Assembly: GCA_022661535.1 (NCBI GenBank)
Contig: JAKULF010000007.1
Span: 3,534,001-3,598,000 of the forward strand
From: Eutypa lata
Lineage: Eukaryota; Ascomycota; Sordariomycetes; Xylariales; Diatrypaceae
Reading direction: 5' to 3'
DNA length: 64,000 nucleotides
The translations under genes were made by a program, and so were the position numbers. Below the pieces are notes generated by a model. That model had not been told where the DNA came from. It saw only the letters and a list, made by a program, of their open reading frames with translations, and searched no databases. Each line of letters starts with the position of its first letter. The first letter of the stretch is position 1. This document shows, in pieces, positions 42,983-54,150 of the stretch.

Positions 42983-45900
42983 CTTGGCTGATGGGTTGTT
43001 GTTGTGTTATTGGTGTTGGTGTTGGTGTTGGTGTTGATGCTGGCGTTGTCTTCTTTAGATGGTGCAAGAAGTTATGTATGAGAAGTGCGGTAGCTAAAGC
43101 TTTTGTAAACCTATAAGTATAACCAGGTTGCCTGTCTGTTTGCAAGTAGGTAGGTATGCAGTCGAGTAGCACAGTAAAGTGCAGTACGGAGATACCCTCG
43201 TCTTTAAGTATGCGATGGGTGCAAAAGGTGAGAGTGGATAAGATGAGTAAGATTGACCAGGGCTGAGATGGAAATAGTGATGTTTAGAATCAAAGAGGAA
43301 AGAGGAAACAAGGCAGGGCAGTCAGTCAATCTTATTTATTCATTAAATCCCTATATTTAAGTTAAGGTCTACTACACTCAGTTTAGACAGATACATACAT
43401 ATCAAGGCAACCTACCCGCTTATTAGACCGTTGGAGAAACTTCCTAAAATTCATCCTGTATTCCCACATTGTGTGACATGGCGTATTATCGCGGTAACTA
43501 GGTATGTAACAATACGTATGTAGGTTTGGGTGTCTGGCTACATACGTTTTGGGGAGGAGCTCCATCTGGCGACCTCAATTCAGGCACCCTGCAGGTCAGA
43601 AGCAGGCAGATAACCCTTTTGGTTTCCAGGGGCTAGAATTAGATCGACCGTGCCCACTAATTCTAGCCACTTGACTTGCGGGACGAGAATGTTCTACCAA
43701 TCAGAGTGGTTTCAATTCAGATTACTACCGTGTCAACGTGGCTGATAAAAGGCATGTACTTCGTAGTGAAGATTGTAATCAATCCCGGTCGTACGATAAT
43801 CGACTCATCGGCCGACTGCGCGCCTACATTATCAACATATTTGTATGTAAAGACGTTCAGGTGTGGATGGGGTTCTAATAATGGTGTCTTCAACTTCCGT
43901 ATCACGCGATTTCCACATATAAATGGCCGGTTGTACGTAGTATGTTCCCATGTTACCTTTTTACCTCACCTAAGCTTTTGTCGGTGTGGTTGATATTCTT
44001 CAAGATTAGGTAAGTAACCACTTAGCTTCTGGTTAGCAGCTACTACTAGTAATGCTGCCATTGCTACCATTGCTGCCTATGCTGCCTACCTATTCTACGC
44101 AATAATTATTCTCTTCAACATTTAATACATCGTAGTTCTCTTTTAGGATAATCTACGAACACTGTACCTTCAGATGGAATTATTCTTCCCAGTCTGGGCA
44201 GCGCTCCCAGTTCCTGCGGACAACCCAATTTCCTTCACTCAACGTAAACCAATAAAGCCGAATTCAATGGACAACCGCGATCCGCCAGTTCGTTGAAGTA
44301 ACCCAAATAGGGCATTCCGCTGCATTAGAGAAAGGCGAAGCTCCGTCCAATCACCTGAAACCTTCTACAGATAAGCTTATAGGAAGCTTTTGTGCCAATT
44401 CCTTTAATCCTACTTTTGCTTACGCGGTTGGATTTTTCAGCCCTACGCTACTACTGACAGGAAGAAAGAAAAATACCCGGAAAGTCCGTTTTGAGCCTCT
44501 TATCTCTCTGCTGCGGCCCGCATATGCAGATGTCGTCAATCGATCGCTCTTCGTTTTCACCATTTTCAGACTCGTACCCATGTTCAGATAAAGTTAACGA
44601 TGCCACCATCGCTCCCAGCTAAGTGGTTCGGAGTCGATTGCCGAATGATTCATACTCAAACCATACATACTGGAGTATGTATATATATAAATCTATCTGC
44701 GGAAGATGTCAATGCATTGAGTCGCTACATAAACGAGGCCCAATAGGATAGTCAGTATAGGGACAGAATAAATATACAAGATACTTCTATATACCGTAAA
44801 TGACAAGGCATATTATATCTAGTATACTGCTGTGTAGTAACATCTAAAAGTAGCCCGCCAGTTATCGTGGCTGTCGTGATATGATTCATGGCCGCTGTTG
44901 CTGTGCCTGAACTGTCAAACTCTACCGGAAAGGGAGTTAACAAGTCTCTAAGTGCACCCAGCATACGCGCTTCGGCATCGTGTTCTTATGAAGACAGACG
45001 AAAGCATCAGCCCAAACAACAGGGAAAGGGGATACGACGGAGTAGTTGCAGTTCTATAAGAAACCTAGATAGCCAATTTCATAGACACAATATAGTTCTA
45101 GACAAAGTGCCCAATCCAATTCATTAAATATCATCATCATCGTCGTCATCATTATCATCATGGCTGCCCTCGTCCCCCCTGCCGTTATTGTTAACTCGCC
45201 AAACCCCCCTGCCGGGGATAGTTCTCCTCCAAAGAAAGACTAATGCAACAATCACCTTACCATGTATCGATAAAAAGCCTCTCCTAGCCTCGAGTCCCTT
45301 GAGCACTATCAACCTCGCCATACCTCAACACTCTTGATCCCCTTCTAGACCGTACTCAGGGGCTACTGCTCATGTTCAACACGAGGCCTCGAATTCAGCT
45401 TCCGGAAAGTCTCGTGCAGCACATCTCCATGGTGTGCTGTTACCAGATTCGCTCTACTGTCCCTAGAGCTACTATACTCCCCTTCTGTTTTCGAGATAAG
45501 CGCATCGAGGTCGACATTATCACGGTTATTTTCTATTCATAACGTTGGTATGGTGGATAGTTACGTATTCTGGAGGGAAGGGAACTACAGCAGGTCTATT
45601 TTCAGCCTTGTCACTAGATCGATATCAATACATTAGGTGTTGCTTGCTTTAAGGGACTTTGTGAATTTGGGGCTTTCTTTCACTAGTCTTAGATCTGATT
45701 TGTTTTCATGGCATAATAGAGGTTCTACGGAGGTTATAGGGGCCGGTTTCACTTCTTGGGATTTGTCATTCATTGTACCTTTGCTTTACCTTAATCAGAA
45801 CTATCAATCGAGGCAACTCTTCTCTTTTGCCAGCCCTTCCCTCCATAGGCTCCTAATGTGACGTGCAAGAGGTCCATGTTTCAATAAGCGGATAGTTCAC

Positions 45901-46475
45901 TTTGAAGGCCGCTCATATCTTATATGGATGTAAAGACAAGGCTTTCAAGATTATATTCTAATATTAGATCATTAAGTAATATATTCCGTGCTTATCAAAG
46001 GCCAACCTAGCTTACTATGGAACGCACACAGTATCTAGCGAGCAGCATAGTGTGCCCTGATCAACGAATGTCTAATTCACAACAAGTGTTCTATTTCGTG
46101 TCTGCCGTGTTGATGGTTTCGATAGCCCAATCATCTCCGCAATTCTGAATAATACAGGTAAAACCCATCCAAACAGAATTGATATTAACGTTCCCCTACT
46201 CATTACAGCCATAGTAGTCCTACACCAAGCCACAATATAGCATTTACAGAGTATTCCTACGCCAATTTCATTTAGAGCAATCAAAATATATTGACAGCAT
46301 TTCCAACCATCATGGCCCTTAAATTATTACTATGAATATTTTACTTCGGTAGAACACCGAATGATACAAAGTGGTAGATATATTACGGTCTAACAAGAGC
46401 TGGCTTTCTTCTTCTCCTTTTCACTGTACTATTCGGTCGAAAGTATCCAGGATTAGACACTCCCCTAGAGCACTC
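42983..46475. other. Gene-poor AT-rich region
   Basis: 3.5 kb with no supported gene. It holds GTTGGTGTTGGTG repeats (about 43010-43035), an imperfect (ATC)n run at 45128-45160 and GCTGCCATTGCTACC-type repeats (about 44050-44090). Weak minus-strand ORFs at 44752-44964, 45124-45321 (ending in a poly-Asp tract from the ATC run) and 46072-46284 might be fragments of decayed genes but cannot be assigned. Confidence 0.55.
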
Positions 46476-47468
46476 TTATTTTCCAGCCCTTAATGTATTG
46501 AACATCGTATACATCCTCGCTTCTTGCATAGGCGTGAAGTGGGTTTGGCTACGCAAATGTCAAAAAGACTACACCACAAACAGAACCAGTTCACTTACCA
46601 ATCATGAGAGGAGTAGTCCATATAGTTGTGGATAGCGTCAAGGCCTGGAAGCCCTGGGCAAGAGTCCTTAGGCGGGTCTGCTGGGCAGCTAGACGAGGGC
46701 TCGCTTTGCACGGGGGTATCGTCGATCAGATCTCCCTCCCTGGCGCAGTCGAAGCCCTGGAACACGTGGAAAAGCCCGAACCAGTGACCGACCTCGTGTG
46801 TCGCCGTCTTGCCTTTGTTGTCCGCCTTGCCCTCACCGGCCCCGGCGCCGCCAGGCAGGGTGTCCGGGTTCACATGGCACCCGTCGAAAACGTAGTACGA
46901 AGTCCCGTTGATGCCGTTGTTGAGGGGGTCCTCGTCGGGAAATTCGCACCACCCCGTTAGGCTTCCGCCGATCATGCCGCTGTCGAAGTAGATGTTCAGC
47001 TCGTCGTACTTGCCTTGCCGAAGAGCCTTCGCCTTGTCGGCATGGAGGACGGCATCCGCCCATTCGTCGTTCACAGTAAACGACGTGTTCCTGTGGACAA
47101 ATTGGATATTGTGAGGGGCAAATGTTTCGTTCAGAACTACCATCTGCATTCCAGCTCATGTTTTAGTAACCATCTCTTCAAAACAGTCGCTCCCCGAACT
47201 ATACTGCGCTCCCTTAAGCCATCTTACATACCTGGTCTTCTAGCATCTTAGTTCTAACTGTGCCTTCCCTTTCCGCACTCTCAACTACGTGTAAGTAGGT
47301 GGGAATGACCAGGGTCGAATTGTCTCGTTTTACATGATCTAGAGAAGTCTGCATAGTCCGAGCAAGTTCTCGAAGTTCTGGGGACGGGTCGCCCACTCCG
47401 CATTTCTGCAGAGCAGGTTGTGAAACACCCAGTGCTGCTGCGCTGAATATGAACGGCGAAAACTTCAT
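46476..47468 (-). CDS. Secreted M43-family metalloprotease (MEP1-like)
   Basis: Three exons, 47468-47232, 47143-46599 and 46548-46476, join to 284 residues. A signal peptide (MKFSPFIFSAAALGVSQ) and a short propeptide precede the catalytic domain. The zinc motif HEVGHWFGLFH is at 195-205 (HExxHxxGxxH, with E196 as the catalytic base). The Met-turn appears as NYMDYSSHDC, and the C-terminus FTPMQEARMYTMF is a conserved end of fungal M43B enzymes. Cys pairs around WCEFPD, GCHVNP and CPADPPKDSCPG probably form the family disulfides. It is expected to act outside the cell on host or environmental proteins. The frame continues upstream of 47468 but without a signal peptide, so this ATG was chosen. 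It lies at the edge of a gene-poor island. Confidence 0.94.
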
Positions 47469-48075
47469 CTTAGATATATTAGATACAACAACCCTTGTGA
47501 GCAATAGTGAAAGAGAATAAAGAAAGGCTTGTGTAATTTGACAGTAGAAAATGAGATCATGTTCTCGTATTACTTTTTTCCTTTTTTCTTTCGCGGAATA
47601 ATATCCACTAGAGTATAGATATGAATACGACCTGGACCACTTTTCGGCATATATATAAGCGAGATATATATCCATCCAGCTTCCAATAAGGGAAAGAAGG
47701 CATAAAACCCTGGCAAGTTCTTTGAAGCTTTTGGAGTATCGTGATTCACAGGGCTTGCTGCCTTTTCTTCTTCTCTCGTTTGCTTGTAGGTGCACCTCAT
47801 TTTCGGTTTGAACTTGTCGGGGGCCGTTGCGAATATCGCTGTGCTTAGCAAGTTGGTAAGTTAGGAAATAAACCTCTTCACGATTCCGCCAAGGGATACT
47901 TGGACGACCCTTCTGAAACTTCAGCCAATTGTCAATCTGGTCTACAACTCTCATCCGTCAGAAAAATGAGATATTTGCCTGGACCAAAAAGACCTGTTAT
48001 ATCTGCATGCGATCTACTTCAGATGCCTTGATGTATTTTATCGAACTCCTTGAGCGATAGCACATTCCTTTATAA

Positions 48076-48861
48076 ACACCGCTGCTTATAGGAATAGTAT
48101 TAGCGGATGAGTATAAAGGATGTGAATCTCATGATATCCTTCAGAAATGGGCTTTCTCCAGTGCGATAGACTATACTCTGGGCAACAAAATCGATTTCGT
48201 CCCGCTCAACCAGGTTGAGAACGACGAGAACGCTCCGACGGGGCTTAGTGTCCCATTGATAGACACAACGATGCTCTATTCTGAGGCTTAAAACCGGGTG
48301 GCTCGCAGCAAAGACGATATTATAGATGGGATCATTGATCTAGAAAACAGAGAGGCCAAATACTTTGGGTTCTCCCAACTTTGCGGGCTGATGTCCGACA
48401 TCTACATGCAAACACACGTAGGACTTAAAGTGTAGACACCAGAAGGCCGGGAAACACAGCTGGACCCGAAACTTTAGTTGTCATCATGTCTATTATATAC
48501 CTTTTTCGCAGGAGCACTTGAGCTCGCATATGGCGTCAGGGGCGCTGGCGGTGTTCAAACGTTGCCAAAATTATCACCACCAGGAGCCCCGGCGTGGGTG
48601 ACCATCCAGCCCCAGCCAATAAAGGAGAGCGGCTGGTGCAAAGCTGAGGTCAGGTATATGAAGCTTGTCTCGTCAAAATTCGGCGAAGATTAGACACCAT
48701 TTGTTGCTATTTCTCATGCATAGTCTGACGGTCTTGGGAATAATCGGGATAATGTCAACGTATTTGGAGTTGATCCGGAGCCGATTGTTGCTGCTGGGAT
48801 AAAAGAAAGTAGAATAATCGGTTTCTGGAAGCTTCTCAGAGACCGTGTATTTGATACTTAA
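48076..48861 (+). pseudogene. Decayed HET-type gene fragment with five in-frame stops
   Basis: One reading frame is followed for about 790 bases without a frameshift, but it is broken by stops at 48289, 48433, 48475, 48691 and 48721 and ends at 48859. The last part reads GWCKAEVRYMKL, then SKFGED, stop, TPFVAISHA, stop, SDGLGNN. This matches the opening of HET domains of the AISHVWSDGLGN class, with the second of these stops at the position of the expected Trp (TGG to TAG). The stops could all arise by C-to-T or G-to-A changes, as produced by RIP. The upstream 400 bases are coding-like but unassigned. Everything after about 48760 lacks further HET motifs, so the gene is truncated as well as nonsense-mutated. 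Confidence 0.65.
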
Positions 48862-50486
48862 AACTAACATCTAAATCCAGTTGCCCATACAACTTCGTGT
48901 ATATGTGAAGAAACAGAGCGACGAAAAGATACTATATCGCAGCCAGGTCGATGAACAACTGGCACAGGCGACCACTCCTAGCACTACGTGTGTATCCGGC
49001 TATCCACACAACTTCAACAACAACTCGTATCTTCGGATATCGGCGTTGAAGTTCGCCAAAAGCCTGCAAGATGATACTTCAGATGATCCTCTCACAACCT
49101 CCGAAACATGAACTTCGAACTTCTGTCCCCATATCATGACAGTATGGTTTATTAAACACGCGTATGCCCTACGTCTCTTCCCATTCGACCTCCTATTTTG
49201 AGCCGCAAGGTTCTATATCTAGCCAACAGCTTAAAGTTCCTCATTATAAAACTTAGGCCAGACTCCTCAACACGTTCTCTAAACTCAGAATCTGGATCCA
49301 GCTTACCTCTTCAAGAAGATTATACCTTTAAATCAAGTCTTGATTACTCTTCATTCAGTTCGGAACCGCGAAATGTTCTAAAAAGGCCCACGATTGCCAA
49401 ACTGTATCGATTAATGATATAAATATTGGGTTTAACAGTTTAAATCAGTTGGTCCAGAAGTTGCAAATTCAACTTAGAAACTTCCAAGTTACTACAAGGC
49501 AAACGATTTTACTTTTCTTCCCACATCCTGGAATTGGAATACACATTTTTAGGTTATTTATTCTGGAATAATGGCTAATTGCTATTGAATAATCGGTGAT
49601 TATTGGAATCCATTATTTCATACCCGTCGGTTAATTTAGCAACAACAATCGCTCGAAGCTCTTCAAAGTCTCAGAGTTCCTCAGCATAAACTCACATTTC
49701 CTGCCTTAGGAGTAGTCGGGGCATGATGTCCTGCGGTTACTATTCTATTTAACTCCTCCTTTGCTACCTCGAGCACCTCTAATCTCACGATTATACTAGT
49801 TGCCTGTCAGGGTCAGATCAGCTGGAAGGAATAGCCTTGTATTACCGCGCGGTGGGGGACTTTGGTGACGGTCACCGGGATCGAATCCGCCGGCTAAGAT
49901 GGTCTCCTATTTGGGACTTGCAGGTGCTTGACTTCGGGCCTAGATAATATCTTATTCAAAGATCGTGTTGCCCCTTCCGGACGGTCTTGCACTTTACTTT
50001 TGTATTATATGAAAAGGATTTTTTTATTTTAAAAAGGTGGTGTGCGCCTACCTATCGGCGTCCATCACCATCATCACCACCTACCTCATTACACTATGGA
50101 CGAGAGATTTGTTCATGGGGGTCCTGGCAAACGCATCTAGAGGATTGATGAACTCCGAGTGCTCGGCTGTGTGGCCAGGGCCTTCTATTACCCCGCACTG
50201 CAGTCTACTATGTAGACCTCGAGGCCGAGACCATGGTGATAGTAGACCAATTTGCCAAAGAAGGCGTCATGTGATTTACGTTAATAGGTTGTCTAATTAG
50301 TCCCAGGAAAGGCGGTAGCATGGTAAAAGACTCGAAATAGAGATTCAGAGACGTCAACCTGTGGTGCGGGATCCCATGAAGTTGTCAATATTAATGCTGT
50401 GGTTCTTTTGAGACTACTTGACCGGCGAAAACAAGGTCAATCTTAAGCATTTTATCCCGAGCTAGTAAGAAATATTATATATTCAA

Positions 50487-50640
50487 GTGCTACTGAAAAT
50501 GTGGAAGTCAGGTTCAAGTCCATCGATGGTCTCACCTTACGTGGAGAAATGCATCCTGCTCCAGTGCCAGTAAGTAGAGGGAGGTCCTGATATCATCGTG
50601 ACATCCGGTGTGCAGTATCTCTCAGAGTATATAAAATTTA
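50487..50640 (+). pseudogene. Fragment of an alpha/beta-hydrolase gene
   Basis: The frame around 50496-50571 reads ENVEVRFKSIDGLTLRGEMH, which resembles the N-terminus of fungal alpha/beta hydrolases of the polyketide-transferase type (FKTIDGLTLRG). After a frame change near 50575 the sequence continues as GGPDIIVTSGVQYLSEY, matching in position the RGPAIVMTPG segment that follows in that family. The catalytic Ser, Asp and His regions are not found downstream. It is a short, frameshifted relic. The assignment rests on two short motifs from memory. Confidence 0.45.
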
Positions 50641-51484
50641 GTCTGTTTATTAGGCTAATTGGTTGGCACTTTGGATATTCAACTACGCCAAAGATATAAT
50701 TCTACGTAAAGTTGTAGAATAGTTTCCAAATAGCAGTATCGTGGTGTCGGTCTACTATCCGCGAAGAGAAACAGGTTGACACGAGACTGTATTTTCTCAG
50801 CTCTCCAAGTATCAGATTACCCGGTTGCAGTGGCTACCTGAACAGTTTGGCCACCGTAAATCCATTCATGCTTGGTATCTGGGGGTACCTCATTTAGCGG
50901 TGTCATTGCACTCTCTGCTACAGCAGCTGTAGATACTTGGGTCAGTTTCTGCTGTTAGTAACTATGGTTCTCCTATAATATCTGAAATGCAAGCTAGTTT
51001 TATTAAAGGTATTACTACTATAAAGGGTTTGTTTATGCAAGCAAAACAAGAACGCCTGTGTTGAATCACTGAATACAGGCGAGGTTTTCAAGGTTTTGGG
51101 TGGAACACACGTTAACAATTGGATTGTTCACAATGGAACTGTCAAATGCTTAAGCGGCCATCGGCAGTCCAAACATGTAGTTTTTAAGTGACTGAGTAAT
51201 ACGCATAAATCTAGTTCAGAGCTGTAAATTTCATTGTTGTTGTGGTAGATATAGTTAGATTAATGGGTGATGTATGTATAGTATGTAGGAATGAGTTGCT
51301 TCAGTAGGTGGCATCTATCACTTACCTGACAGGCATAAGGCGCAAGTAAAGTATTGCTGGTCAATTGTATCATTGGTGTACGTAGTCAATTTAGTTACAA
51401 TTGATATGAACTACAGTGGTCTAACAGTATATCAAGCAAGAAAGGATAAGGTTGAATTAGTGACAAAATAACATGGATATCAAT

Positions 51485-51539
51485 TGTATGTATTGTATGT
51501 ATAGTATGTATGAAGCTATCTATCTATCTATCTACCTAT
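51485..51539. repeat. TATG / TCTA short tandem repeats
   Basis: A GTATGTATTGTATGTATAG-type string is followed by five TCTA units ending in CTACCTATG. It is simple-sequence DNA within the gene-free island. Confidence 0.8.
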
Positions 51540-51998
51540 GAACTATGAAGCCAAGTGCAGTGTGATCGAGACCTGAGAGTGAATGAAGTCTCAGATCGTC
51601 AAGTCAACACGTCACTAGTAAGTAAGCCTTCTGAGAAAATGTATGTAGGAACACACCGCAGTGCAAAGTTGGGAGTCGAGGTGAATAAGGTATGTCACAC
51701 GACCTCAGATATCCTAAGATACCAACTGTTCCGTGTTAATCTCTCCCTTCGGGGAGTGGCTGTTTGCGTCTTAAAGCAGGTGGAGTGCAAGTCTGCTCTT
51801 GGTGATGTTAGGGCACTAGATGGCGTAGAGCGCAACATGGTCTGGGACCCCGCGTTTCTCCTCCTTTAAAATACTACCGGAATAGCTACCACTAGTTGGC
51901 ACCTTTGGGTTTCCCTTGCACTCATAGCCTCTTCTCATGTTGAATCCCAGAGAAGAATGTCGTAAAGTCGTAAGGCGGAATAGGCGTGGGTAGTCGAG

Positions 51999-52074
51999 GT
52001 CGGATTGTCGTTAGAGTCGGATTGTCGTTAGAGTCGGATTGTCGTTAGAGTCGGATTGTCGTCAGAGTCGGGTT
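51999..52074. repeat. 17-bp tandem repeat, about 4.4 copies
   Basis: The unit GTCGGATTGTCGTTAGA is repeated head to tail. The first three copies are nearly identical, and the last carries a T-to-C change and then decays. It lies in the gene-free island. Confidence 0.93.
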
Positions 52075-53087
52075 GGTGGTGGATGATGAAGAAAGTAGGA
52101 AAGGAAAAAAAGTTTTGGGTGGGAGGGGAGGCAGGTTTAAATACCCAAAAAATCTGGGAGTGATTGTGATTTCTGATTTTACTGATTGTAGCTGCTTTCG
52201 GTAATCAATTGAATCAATTAAATCAGGCCATTCATTGGCTGCATGCGCAATTAATTTTGTTCTTTTCATACAGGACTTGATACCTGTATGTGGTTGTTCT
52301 CAGGCAGCGATCTTGGAATTATAGCCTTGTGACTGCTGCACCCCATTTGATTGGTCGATTTTATCAGATGTAGTTGAATGCACTCCACCCAACCAGCCAA
52401 TCAGAGCACAGGATCAGTACTGTCAATCTAGATCACGTAGGAAATCAAATCAATCACTGCAATAATTCATTTATACACGCAGAAATTAAAGAATCAATGG
52501 TACTTGTTACCTACAAAATTTCCTTTTTAGGAACTCCTTTGCCACCACTTTTGCAAGATCAGGATCAGGATCAGGAGGGTCTGGTACTTTACTCAATGCA
52601 CCATGTACCTAGGTATATACTTGATTTCACCACCAACCACCAACCTAATTCTCATAATTTTAGGAGAAGAGATCACATGATTAAAAGCTTACCCTGCCTA
52701 GATTTAGAACACATGAACTGTAAAACTGATCGTATATTGCTGATCTGTTCTACACTACCATGCAAGTGATCCCAAGATATTCTACCAAGCTCCAACCACC
52801 CAAAATCAGTATCTTAGAACTTTAATATCAACTGCCAACGATATTATAACTTCGCTAGTGTTAAACAAACAAGTCTTTAGTTAAGGAGTCCAATATAAAC
52901 AATTAGGTAGAAGCAAAAGCTTCTCTTCAGATGTATTATCTAAATTGTCATGTTTCTAATTAATTTATATATATTGTGTTGCCATTGCAATGCTCTGTCC
53001 TTAGATTATGTTCATAGACAAATTTGACATATCTTAATCAATACAGACTTAAGGGTGGACCGTACACGGCGTTCACACGTTGGTATC

Positions 53088-53088
<1 letters not shown>

Positions 53089-53158
<70 letters not shown>
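53089..53158. repeat. (AAT)23 microsatellite
   Basis: About 70 bases of uninterrupted AAT lie 23 bases beyond the stop of the minus-strand SDR gene, so the repeat is probably transcribed in its 3' UTR as (ATT)n. Confidence 0.97.
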
Positions 53159-53181
53159 CTCCCCTCAGAATTGAGTTCCCC

Positions 53182-54150
53182 TCACATCTCTTTCCTTGAA
53201 GCAGCAGCAGCATCCTGTTCTGTTCTCCTTTCCCTCATAGCATCGATGATGACCCGATCCGCCAGCGACTCGGGAAGGAGCGCCAGCATCAGCTGCTGCA
53301 GCGCATGCGGCCAGTACGGAACGACGCTCTTCCTCCCGCATCCAGTGCGCGCCAGCACGGCCTTCGCTACCATCGCAGCCGTAGGCCAGAAGAGCGACGT
53401 GGCTCTTTTCTCATGCGACGTGGCCGTCGTACCGCCCACCCGGTGCGAGATGACCTCGACGTTGCGGTGGTAGCCGTCCATCTTCATCTCGCGCCAGAGG
53501 GACAGGCTGAGGACGTGGCCGAAGGCCTTGGACGCGCCGTAGAACGAGACGAGCGGCAAGCCCGTGTCGGTTACCGAGGCGATGTTGACCACGAGGCTTG
53601 GTCCGTGTGATTTGCTGTTCGAGACGAGGACGGGGATGAGTGTCCGTGATACGAGGGCTGGGAAGATGGCGTTGAGATGTGCCGTGTCGAGTACTTCTTT
53701 CATGGTGTACCGCTCGAGCGTGCCGAACGACGGACGGGGACCCGCACCTGCGCAGTTTACGAGGACGGTCAGGTGGAGGTCCTCCACGGCACGGAGGAGG
53801 TCGTCGTCGAAACTATCTGTGTCGTGGCATTCGAAAGCGTTCAGGACCAGACCCCTGAACGAACGAGCGGGATGTGCCTTGGAGAGCCCCTCTCGGACGC
53901 TCTCTAGCTTAGACGGGTTGCGGCCATGGAGGACGACGTTGAAGCCCTTGGCGGCGAGCTCGAAGGCTATCGCCTTTCCAATGCCGTCCGTCGCGCCGGT
54001 CACTAGAGCCCATGGCGGTTTCCCGGCGGTCGTTGTATGTAGGTACCTATCAAGGTCCGAGGGTCTGGAATACAACCACACGAAGTCTAGGATCTTATAG
54101 GATAGGTAGACGGCGAAGCCAGCTCCGAGAGCCGAGCAGACGGAAGGCAT
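53182..54150 (-). CDS. Membrane-anchored short-chain dehydrogenase/reductase (HSD/KAR-like)
   Basis: Intronless 322-residue SDR. An N-terminal hydrophobic anchor (about 8-27) is followed by the NADP-binding motif TGATDGIG (51-58), with HGRN after the second strand favouring NADP(H). NCAGAG is the NNAG equivalent, NIASVTD supplies the catalytic Ser and YGASKAF the Tyr/Lys pair. The overall layout resembles 17-beta-HSD12 / very-long-chain 3-ketoacyl-CoA reductases of the ER, but similarity looks moderate and it may be a divergent paralogue with another substrate. The ATG at 54150 is used since upstream frame codons start with TTG. The C-terminus is Glu/Arg/Ala-rich (RRTEQDAAAASRKEM) and lacks a clear KKxx ER signal. 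No pathway neighbour is seen. Confidence 0.9.
   Translation of the reverse strand: MPSVCSALGAGFAVYLSYKILDFVWLYSRPSDLDRYLHTTTAGKPPWALVTGATDGIGKAIAFELAAKGFNVVLHGRNPSKLESVREGLSKAHPARSFRGLVLNAFECHDTDSFDDDLLRAVEDLHLTVLVNCAGAGPRPSFGTLERYTMKEVLDTAHLNAIFPALVSRTLIPVLVSNSKSHGPSLVVNIASVTDTGLPLVSFYGASKAFGHVLSLSLWREMKMDGYHRNVEVISHRVGGTTATSHEKRATSLFWPTAAMVAKAVLARTGCGRKSVVPYWPHALQQLMLALLPESLADRVIIDAMRERRTEQDAAAASRKEM

Larger units (their letters stand above)
47469..53181. other. Gene-free accessory island with relics and tandem repeats
   Basis: 5.7 kb without an intact gene. It contains the HET-type pseudogene (about 48076-48861), the hydrolase fragment (about 50487-50640), TATG/TCTA repeats (about 51485-51539), a 17-bp tandem repeat (51999-52074) and a long AAT microsatellite (53089-53158). 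The ORFs at 48881-49111, 50037-50300, 51555-51869 and 52374-52769 have no recognised motif. The stretch 49500-49660 is AT-rich with repeated GGAAT/ATTCC strings. Confidence 0.6.

Noticed and set aside
47214..47954. Upstream extension of the M43 protease frame (to 246 codons)
   Set aside because: The extension has no signal peptide at its start and puts the real signal peptide (from 47468) in the middle; treated as 5' UTR.
48881..49111. 76-codon ORF after the HET relic
   Set aside because: Coding-like composition but no family resemblance; may be part of the same decayed locus, but this cannot be supported.
49845..49900. GGGATCGAATCC string resembling a tRNA T-loop
   Set aside because: The stem mismatches at the third pair and no D-arm or anticodon arm can be folded upstream.
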